From: JBFEUI01 sp041547565
GTDB taxonomy: Bacteria; Pseudomonadota; Gammaproteobacteria; Thiohalomonadales; Thiohalomonadaceae
Length of the DNA stretch: 21,997 bases
Assembly: GCA_041547565.1 (NCBI GenBank)
Contig: JBFEUI010000041.1
Location: forward strand, 1 to 21,997
Reading direction: 5' to 3'
The translations under genes and the position numbers were made by a program. Below, one piece after another: positions 16,197 through 21,997 of the stretch (its first letter is position 1; the number at the start of each line of letters is the position of its first letter). A model generated the notes under the pieces. The model ran no database searches, was not told the origin of the DNA, and was given only the letters and a program-made list of their open reading frames with translations.

Positions 16197-16745
16197 TTGT
16201 CACAGACTATCGGTAATATTGTTCTTGTCGGCCCCATGGGGGCTGGCAAGACCACCATAGGTCGGCAACTGGCCAACCAGCTCAAGAAGAATTTCAAGGA
16301 CAGCGACCACGAAATCGTGCGCCGTACCGGTGCAAGTATTCCCCTTATCTTCGATGTGGAAGGTGAGGAGGGATTCAGGAAGCGCGAACACGATGTGATC
16401 GATGAACTGACCTGCGAGGAGGATCTGGTTCTGGCCACGGGTGGCGGTGCCGTGCTGAACGATGAGAATCGCAAGAACCTCGCCGCAAGGGCTACCGTGA
16501 TCTACCTGTACGGTTCGATCGAACAGCTGTTTCAGCGCACATCCAAGGACCGCAACCGTCCACTGCTGCAGACTGAAGACCCCAAGGGCAAGATACGCCA
16601 GTTGATGGAGCAGCGCGATCCGCTGTACCGTGAGGTGGCCGATATGGTGGTATATACCGATGACCGTTCGGTACGTAGTGTCGTAAAGGAAATACTGATC
16701 CGTCTCAGAGAGGAGATCGGCCTGGGTCTGCCAGTCCGCGGTTGA
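16197..16745 (+). CDS. aroK: Shikimate kinase I
   Basis: AroK phosphorylates shikimate with ATP, a step toward chorismate and the aromatic amino acids. The 182 residues show the Walker A motif GPMGAGKT (12-19), Asp37 and Arg61 for shikimate binding, the GGG motif (82-84) in ATGGGAVL and the lid arginine in DRNRPLL (about 121). The start is unusual. An in-frame TAA at 16188-16190 lies just upstream, and the first ATG codon is inside the Walker A loop, so translation must begin at TTG 16197 (or ATT 16194). TTG gives an N-terminus of the family's length. The ribosome binding site is weak. Coupling to aroB and the upstream pil genes is the usual gammaproteobacterial arrangement. Confidence 0.95.
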   Translation: MSQTIGNIVLVGPMGAGKTTIGRQLANQLKKNFKDSDHEIVRRTGASIPLIFDVEGEEGFRKREHDVIDELTCEEDLVLATGGGAVLNDENRKNLAARATVIYLYGSIEQLFQRTSKDRNRPLLQTEDPKGKIRQLMEQRDPLYREVADMVVYTDDRSVRSVVKEILIRLREEIGLGLPVRG

Positions 16746-16835
16746 TACCGAAGCTTGGCCTTTCAGTTCATGACTTGATATCTGACAATCCGGTATAGTT
16801 GACGTTTTGTCGGACTACGCTGGAATAAGCGCCAT

Positions 16836-17924
16836 ATGAATACCCTTACAGTCGATTTGGCTGAACGCAGTTATCCTATCTATATCGGACGGGATCTGCT
16901 TGGTCGCCCCGACCTTTTGACCCCCCATATCCGCGGCAAACAAGTAATGGTGGTGACCAACGAGACCGTTGCGCCGCTCTACCTGGACAAAGCCGTATCT
17001 GCCTTAGCCGATTACAGGGTCGAATCCGTCGTGCTGCCCGATGGTGAGCAGTACAAGAACCTTGAGATCTGGAACAGTATCTTCGACGCCCTGCTGCAGA
17101 AGCGTTTCGATCGCCGCTGTACCCTGATCGCCCTCGGGGGCGGTGTAGTCGGGGATATGACGGGGTTTGCCGCGGCCTGCTATCAACGCGGTGTCGACTT
17201 TATCCAGATCCCCACCACCCTGTTGGCGCAGGTCGATTCCTCGGTGGGTGGCAAGACGGGTGTCAATCATCCGCTGGGCAAGAACATGATCGGGGCCTTT
17301 CACCAGCCACGCTGTGTGATTGCGGATACCGACACGTTGAATACGCTGGAGGATCGGCAGCTTAGTGCGGGTCTGGCGGAGGTCATCAAGTACGCGCTTA
17401 TCAATGATGTTGAATTCTTGGCATGGCTGGAGCGGAACATGCCGGCGCTGATGGCCCGCGATCCCGAGGCGCTTGCCCATGCCATTGAGGTATCCTGCCG
17501 TGACAAGGCCGATATTGTCGCCGCGGACGAGCGCGAAAGCGGCAAGCGTGCGCTGCTCAATCTTGGCCATACCTTTGGGCATGCGATTGAGACCGGCATG
17601 GGCTATGGCGTCTGGCTGCATGGTGAGGCGGTGGCAGCAGGGATGGTGTTGGCGGCGGAACTCTCCGCACAACTGAACTGGATAAGCGGGCAGGATGTGG
17701 CGAGGGTGAGAACACTCATCAGGCAGGCGGGCCTGCCCACAGCGGCACCTGAAAGTCTGGACGGTCAGCAGTTTGTTGAATTGATGTCCGTGGACAAGAA
17801 GGTGATGGACGGCAGGATGCGTCTGGTACTGATGAAGGCGCTGGGCAATTCGGTGATTACCGATGAGGTGGCAGAAGATGCCATTGTCGAACTTATCAGC
17901 AGGCACCACGCCAGCAGGGAGTAG
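16836..17924 (+). CDS. aroB: 3-dehydroquinate synthase
   Basis: AroB converts DAHP to 3-dehydroquinate, the second step of the shikimate pathway, using NAD and a divalent metal. The 362 residues fit the family length. They show the NAD-binding GGGVVGD (101-107), the substrate region TTLLAQVDSSVGGKTG (127-142), and metal ligands Glu182 (AEVIKY), His245 (LGHTFGHAIE) and His262 (LHGEAV). The gene begins 90 bases after aroK and ends 4 bases before the dgt start codon, so translation of dgt may be coupled to it. Confidence 0.97.
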   Translation: MNTLTVDLAERSYPIYIGRDLLGRPDLLTPHIRGKQVMVVTNETVAPLYLDKAVSALADYRVESVVLPDGEQYKNLEIWNSIFDALLQKRFDRRCTLIALGGGVVGDMTGFAAACYQRGVDFIQIPTTLLAQVDSSVGGKTGVNHPLGKNMIGAFHQPRCVIADTDTLNTLEDRQLSAGLAEVIKYALINDVEFLAWLERNMPALMARDPEALAHAIEVSCRDKADIVAADERESGKRALLNLGHTFGHAIETGMGYGVWLHGEAVAAGMVLAAELSAQLNWISGQDVARVRTLIRQAGLPTAAPESLDGQQFVELMSVDKKVMDGRMRLVLMKALGNSVITDEVAEDAIVELISRHHASRE

Positions 17925-17928
17925 TGCG

Positions 17929-19086
17929 GTGAACGACGGCCATCATGCACCCTATGCAGCGAGCAGTGAGCGCTCACGAGGCCGCCGCTTCGAGGAGCCT
18001 GCCCCGCCCTACCGTAGCGAATTTCAGCGTGACCGCGACCGTATCATTCACTCCAGTGCCTTCCGCAGACTGGAGTACAAGACACAGGTCTTCGTTAACC
18101 ATGAAGGCGATATGTTCAGGACACGCCTTACCCATTCCATCGAGGTTGCCCAGATAGGTCGAGCCATAGCCCGTGTCCTGCGGCTCAACGAAGATCTTAT
18201 CGAGGCGATAAGCCTGGCCCATGATCTGGGTCACACCCCCTTTGGCCATGCCGGACAGGATGCGCTGGATGCCTGCATGGAGCAGCACGGTGGATTTGAA
18301 CACAATCTGCAGTCGCTTCGCGTCGTCGAAAGGCTGGAACTGCGCTATGCGGAGTTCCCGGGGCTGAATCTGACGTTTGAGACACGCGAGGGAATTCTCA
18401 AGCACTGCCCCCGGGACAAGGCCGAGGCGCTAGGTGAGTTGGGCAGCCGCTTTTTGCGCGGGGGACAGCCGGGACTGGAGGCGCAGGCGGCGAATATCGC
18501 CGATGCCATTGCCTACAACAACCATGATGTGGATGATGGTCTGCGGGCCGGGCTGCTCGATATCGAACAGTTGCGTGCTGTCGAACTGTTCGAGGAGCAG
18601 TATTGTCTGGTACAGGAGAAATATCCCAAACTGGAGTATCGGCGCCTGGTGCACGAGATCATTCGTCGAATGATCAACCGCCAGGTGGTCGACCTGCTGC
18701 AGACCAGCGAACAGCTGATCGCGGAGGCTGCTCCTGCCGATATCGAGGCGGTACGCGGGCATCACGGGGCGTTGATCCGCTTCAGCCCTGAGATGGCGCG
18801 TATGCACAGGGATTTAAAGACATTTTTGCGGAAAAATCTCTATCGCCACTACCGTGTCCACCGCATGAGTGTGAAGGCGCAGCAGATCGTCAGGGAGCTA
18901 TTTACCGCGTTTTTCTCCGACGCTAGGCTGCTTCCACCGGAATATCAACAACTTATCGAAGGGGAAGAGCGACAAGGCGGCGACAGAGCACGCGCCCGTA
19001 TAGTGGCCGACTACATTGCCGGCATGACCGACCGGTTTGCTATTCTGGAGCACCAGAAACTGTTTCATCCCCCGCAGCTGACCTGA
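17929..19086 (+). CDS. dgt: Deoxyguanosinetriphosphate triphosphohydrolase-like protein
   Basis: This HD-domain enzyme hydrolyses dNTPs, typically dGTP, to the nucleoside and triphosphate. The 385 residues carry the HD metal ligands: His69 in TRLTHSIEV, His98-Asp99 in AHDLGHTPFGHAG and Asp192 in NIADAIAYNNHD. Length and motifs place it in the shorter type-2 dGTPase-like group rather than the 505-residue E. coli Dgt. I chose GTG 17929, because AGGGAG lies 8 bases upstream and longer frames would run into aroB. In E. coli aroB is followed by damX, so dgt is an addition here; other gammaproteobacteria with this order are likely, but I cannot confirm that. Preference for dGTP over other dNTPs is not visible. 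Confidence 0.92.
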   Translation: MNDGHHAPYAASSERSRGRRFEEPAPPYRSEFQRDRDRIIHSSAFRRLEYKTQVFVNHEGDMFRTRLTHSIEVAQIGRAIARVLRLNEDLIEAISLAHDLGHTPFGHAGQDALDACMEQHGGFEHNLQSLRVVERLELRYAEFPGLNLTFETREGILKHCPRDKAEALGELGSRFLRGGQPGLEAQAANIADAIAYNNHDVDDGLRAGLLDIEQLRAVELFEEQYCLVQEKYPKLEYRRLVHEIIRRMINRQVVDLLQTSEQLIAEAAPADIEAVRGHHGALIRFSPEMARMHRDLKTFLRKNLYRHYRVHRMSVKAQQIVRELFTAFFSDARLLPPEYQQLIEGEERQGGDRARARIVADYIAGMTDRFAILEHQKLFHPPQLT

Positions 19087-19257
19087 TGGCAGCATTGAGG
19101 CTTACACACAATATATAGTGGACAGATCGTCTGCTTGGCGGCATACTTAGTGGAATTGAATTGATCGGCTGCGGATGGGGCATATGCTCTGGTGCCGGAA
19201 ATAACAAGATCACATAATGGCTGAGACGACGATCCATAACAAGCGACGTGTCAACCG
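19087..19257. other. Intergenic gap before the WGR-domain gene
   Basis: No gene was seen in these 171 bases between dgt and the WGR gene. A weak promoter candidate, TTGATC (19161-19166) and TATGCT (19183-19188) with a 16-base spacer, lies about 70 bases before the start codon. A second AT-rich stretch (19111-19119) lacks a -35 at proper distance. A frame beginning at ATG 19217 is in another register from the WGR gene and has no recognised product. Confidence 0.5.
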
Positions 19258-19512
19258 ATGCGCATCTATTTGCAGACACCTGTCACCGAAGATCGCCCGC
19301 CGCGATTCTACCACCTGTTCCTGCAGGAGGACCTGCTCGAGGGGTGGACGCTGGTGAAAGAGTGGGGCTTCCAGGGCTCATCGGGGCGTGTTGTCCGCGA
19401 GCACTTTTCGACCTGGGAAGAGGCACAGAGCGCCCTGTTGGCCACGCGCGATCAGCAGGTTAAACGGGGATACCGGATCATGTTTACCGAGGGACTGGGT
19501 GTACCGCGATGA
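19258..19512 (+). CDS. Stand-alone WGR-domain protein
   Basis: A small cytoplasmic protein of 84 residues, most of it one WGR domain: GWTLVKEWGFQGSSGR (29-44), then HFSTWEEAQSAL and KRGY (69-72). In WGR domains of PARPs and bacterial proteins the fold binds nucleic acid ends or mediates protein contacts. No such function is shown here. The R of the name motif is Phe38 in this copy, while the following Gly-x-x-Gly-Arg is kept. Start ATG 19258 has no clear ribosome binding site. The stop overlaps the next start (ATGA), so the two genes are translationally coupled. The unusual companion makes its role uncertain. Confidence 0.82.
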   Translation: MRIYLQTPVTEDRPPRFYHLFLQEDLLEGWTLVKEWGFQGSSGRVVREHFSTWEEAQSALLATRDQQVKRGYRIMFTEGLGVPR

Positions 19513-21989
19513 TGCTGGCCTTTAACCGTAAGCAGGATCCCGCCTCACGCCCCCACTACCTCTCCCACTTTCACCTTCGCAAAGCCCCCTTCTCTTCCGC
19601 CGGGGGTGCCGAGTATTTCTTTCCCAGCCCCGCCTATATCCAGAGCCTGGATATGCTCCAGCACCTTACCCAGTACAGCGAGGAACTGCTGCTGGTGGTC
19701 GGTGAACAGGGGATCGGTAAAACCACCCTGCTGGAGCAGTATCGTAACCGCGCAGAGGAACACTGGCGGGTCTGCGAGGTCGACGGCGCACATGATGCAG
19801 ACCCCGGAGTTCTGTTCAGTCTTGTCGCCGGCTGTTTTGGCATGGATGCCGGCCGTGTGGATGAGGCGGCGCTGCTCTCCACCCTGCGTGAGCGGCTCAT
19901 CGAGATACAGCAGCAATCACTCCCGGTGCTGGTGGTGGACAACGCCCATATGCTGCCGGATGAAGCGTTGGAGATGCTGCTGCACCTCTCCGGTCTTGAA
20001 GGGGAAGACGGGGTCCTGCTGCGAGTTATCCTGTTTGCCGAACCGCAACTGGACGACAGGCTTGCCGCGCAAGCCTACGCCGGCTTTGACAATATTCACC
20101 GCCTTGAACTGAGCAGGCTGGATGAGTCCCAGGTGGCCGCCTACCTGAACCATCGCCTGGAGGTCGCAGGCTATCGGGGCGAGTCGCTGTTCACCGCCAG
20201 GCAGCTCAAGCGCATCTGCAAACTGTCAGAGGGGATCCCCGCAGAGGTCAACAGGCAGGCGCATGAGGTGTTGCAGGAACGGATGGAATCGGAGAGGCCG
20301 CAGGGGCGCTCTGCGTTCGCTTTCAGCGGCTATGGTCGTTACCTTCGCTACGGTGCCGCGGGGCTGGCGCTGGTGGTGACGGGCCTGACCCTGTATCAGA
20401 AACTCGGTGTGCTGCTGGAGGGGGAATCGGTTGACGGGGGGATGTCGAAGGGGGCGGCTGCCGTGGTGCCGACAGATTCGGCGCTGCCTATTGTCCGTGT
20501 CGCTCAGAACAGCAGCGAGCAGCAGATGGCCATGGTGATTATGGGGGGGCAGACCATTCAGATAAGCTGCAGTGCCCCTGCCGGTACCGCAACGACGGCG
20601 CTGGTGCCGCCGCTTATCAAGGAGGTACCGCTGGCCGCAGAGGAGACGGTAGCACCTGCAAAGCCTGCTGCCGAGACGAGTCAGGAGCCGCAGCAGCAGG
20701 AAATCGTGTCTGCGCAACAGCCGGCAAAGGGGGCCGAAAAGGCCGCTGTCGACAAGCCCGAGGAGGCCATACCGGCACCACCCAAGGAGGAGGCGGTTAC
20801 CCCCGTTATCGAGTCAACCGCACCGAAAGAGATGATTGCACAGCGCGGGGCACAGCCTCTGGTGCTGGTTGGCAAGGGCTTTACCGAGGATATGCAGGTT
20901 GCGGTGAGCCGTGCGGGCAAGGCGAGTATCGTGCCGGCAGAGCGCATCCAGTATCTGGATTCAGGGCGCGCCGTGATCCAGCTGGAGACCGGTGAGCAGC
21001 CGGCCAACTGGGCGGTGCAGGTCAGCACGGCGAAGGGGGGGCGCTCCAATGCGTTGCGTTTTAAGGCCGTGGCCGCTGAAGAGAAAGAACAACCCCGGGT
21101 CGTCACACCCACGAAGCGGGCTACGGGCGTGAAACAGCAAAAGCCGCTGGTGCAACCGCCAGTGGCTATGGAGCCTGAACGTGCCGCTAAACAGCAGGCA
21201 AGCGCACCTGAAACGCCAGCCCCACCTGCGGGCAAACCAGAGCCGGAGCTTACAAAACCTGTTCCGGCAGAGGATAAACCTGTCGCAAAACCCGAGCCGC
21301 AGCCTGCAGCCGAAGTGGCAAAGGCATCACAGGGCAAGCCCAGTGCGGTTTCCTACCGGGATGCCACCTGGGTGCGTCGCCAGCCTGCAGGGAATGTGAC
21401 CCTGCAGTTGATGGCGGCAAGCAGGCTGGAGACACTTACCCAATTCATACAGCGTGTTGCCCCGCCTGCGCCGCTGGCCATCGTGAATGCGAAAAAGAAC
21501 GGCAGTACCCTCTATACCCTGTTGCAGGGGAGTTACACCTCGCGCGCACAGGCACAGCAGGGAGCCAAAGTGCTGGGCGGCGGGGTCAAACCCTGGCCGC
21601 GCACCATGAAGAGTGTGCAGCAGACGCTTGTGGATATGCCGACAAGTACTGCAAAGCCCGTTACGGCCGTTGCCGCCGGTGGTGTGAAAAAGACCGAGTG
21701 GCTCTGGAGCCGGAGCCCTTCGCACTATGCCCTTCAACTGGCAGCTGCCAGCGATGAAGCGGTGCTGAAAGGGATAATCCGTGGTGTGAAACTGCCGTTT
21801 GATGTGGCGATTGCGGCCGTACGGCGTAACGGCAAGCCGTGGTACCTGTTGCTGGGGGGTGACTATGCCAACCGGGACAGAGCTCGCAAGGCCATCGCCA
21901 CCCTGCCTGCCGCGCTGCGCGGCAACGGTCCCTGGCCCCGCAGCTATGCCAGTATCCAGGACGAAATGTCGACGGCCTCGGGCCGTTAA
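19509..21989 (+). CDS. damX: DamX-type division protein: AAA ATPase, membrane segment, IPT/TIG-like and two SPOR domains
   Basis: By position (aroK-aroB-dgt-x) and SPOR domains this is the DamX-type protein, which in other gammaproteobacteria localises to septal peptidoglycan. The 826 residues contain an N-terminal AAA ATPase of the ExeA/GspA type, with Walker A GEQGIGKTT (65-73) and Walker B LPVLVVDNAH (138-147, where the acidic residue after Asp is Asn145). A membrane segment follows at about 278-298, then Pro/Ala/Glu-rich linkers. An IPT/TIG-like domain spans about 445-520 (LVLVGKGFTED, ending GRSNALRFK). Two SPOR-like repeats end the protein, about 615-705 and 730-820, sharing W-x(2)-R, LQLxAAS and PWPR. 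The topology is cytoplasmic ATPase and periplasmic remainder. The second ATG (19512) is an alternative start. Confidence 0.88.
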   Translation: MMLAFNRKQDPASRPHYLSHFHLRKAPFSSAGGAEYFFPSPAYIQSLDMLQHLTQYSEELLLVVGEQGIGKTTLLEQYRNRAEEHWRVCEVDGAHDADPGVLFSLVAGCFGMDAGRVDEAALLSTLRERLIEIQQQSLPVLVVDNAHMLPDEALEMLLHLSGLEGEDGVLLRVILFAEPQLDDRLAAQAYAGFDNIHRLELSRLDESQVAAYLNHRLEVAGYRGESLFTARQLKRICKLSEGIPAEVNRQAHEVLQERMESERPQGRSAFAFSGYGRYLRYGAAGLALVVTGLTLYQKLGVLLEGESVDGGMSKGAAAVVPTDSALPIVRVAQNSSEQQMAMVIMGGQTIQISCSAPAGTATTALVPPLIKEVPLAAEETVAPAKPAAETSQEPQQQEIVSAQQPAKGAEKAAVDKPEEAIPAPPKEEAVTPVIESTAPKEMIAQRGAQPLVLVGKGFTEDMQVAVSRAGKASIVPAERIQYLDSGRAVIQLETGEQPANWAVQVSTAKGGRSNALRFKAVAAEEKEQPRVVTPTKRATGVKQQKPLVQPPVAMEPERAAKQQASAPETPAPPAGKPEPELTKPVPAEDKPVAKPEPQPAAEVAKASQGKPSAVSYRDATWVRRQPAGNVTLQLMAASRLETLTQFIQRVAPPAPLAIVNAKKNGSTLYTLLQGSYTSRAQAQQGAKVLGGGVKPWPRTMKSVQQTLVDMPTSTAKPVTAVAAGGVKKTEWLWSRSPSHYALQLAAASDEAVLKGIIRGVKLPFDVAIAAVRRNGKPWYLLLGGDYANRDRARKAIATLPAALRGNGPWPRSYASIQDEMSTASGR

Positions 21990-21997
21990 GCGCCCCC

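Noticed and set aside
16775..16804. Promoter for aroB in the aroK-aroB gap
   Set aside because: TATAGT (16794-16799) has no -35 at 15-19 bases. TTGATA is only 13 bases away, and TTGACG would place its -10 on the ribosome binding region.
17004..17909. 301-codon minus-strand frame opposite aroB
   Set aside because: Antisense to a complete aroB with all catalytic residues; no family resemblance.
17929..19512. Anti-phage defence module made of dgt and the WGR gene
   Set aside because: dGTPases can act in defence, but this one is of the common housekeeping type and sits in a conserved aro/damX locus. There are no mobile or defence genes around it, so I leave it as an unusual neighbourhood only.

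Overview
The window is an ordinary-looking chromosome segment of a gammaproteobacterium. Protein motifs and gene order support this: rpmE, a secreted nuclease, malic enzyme, then ponA diverging from pilMNOPQ-aroK-aroB and a DamX-type SPOR protein. From memory, the same backbone occurs in Pseudomonas aeruginosa (around PA5049 to PA5037) and, in part, in E. coli (mrcA diverging from the hof/pil genes and aroK-aroB-damX). Base composition looks moderately GC-rich, and I cannot name the genus. No rRNA, tRNA, CRISPR array, insertion sequence or phage gene was seen.

Layout. Bases 1-77 are 11 perfect copies of a heptamer that runs into the stop codon of glgP (glycogen phosphorylase, minus strand). 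A 409-base gap holds a good rpmE promoter and a weak glgP promoter. On the plus strand follow rpmE (ribosomal protein L31), an exported staphylococcal-nuclease-type enzyme, an M48 metalloprotease lipoprotein, a short malic enzyme and an LDH-type malate dehydrogenase, all closely spaced. These meet, tail to tail, a minus-strand pair made of ponA (PBP1A) and a small degenerate nucleotidyltransferase-like protein. A 175-base AT-rich region separates ponA from the divergent pilM, N, O, P, Q operon, which continues into aroK, aroB and dgt. After a 171-base gap come a stand-alone WGR-domain protein and a large membrane protein that I call DamX-type.

How the genes work together. PilM-N-O-P form the type IV pilus alignment subcomplex that links the cytoplasmic motor to the outer-membrane secretin PilQ. 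AroK and AroB belong to the shikimate pathway. PBP1A and the DamX-type protein act on peptidoglycan and at the division septum. The malic enzyme and malate dehydrogenase both work on malate, and GlgP mobilises glycogen, so central carbon metabolism is represented twice.

Most unusual points. (1) The DamX-type protein has an AAA ATPase domain, one membrane segment, an IPT/TIG-like domain and two tandem SPOR domains in one 826-residue chain, and its start codon overlaps the WGR gene's stop. (2) A terminator-like hairpin lies inside the first codons of the nuclease gene, four bases after rpmE. (3) aroK has only a TTG (or ATT) start available. (4) A nucleotidyltransferase-like protein lacking the usual acidic pair is tightly coupled to ponA. 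I see no clear new defence or mobile system. The dgt-WGR-DamX end is the best place to look further.
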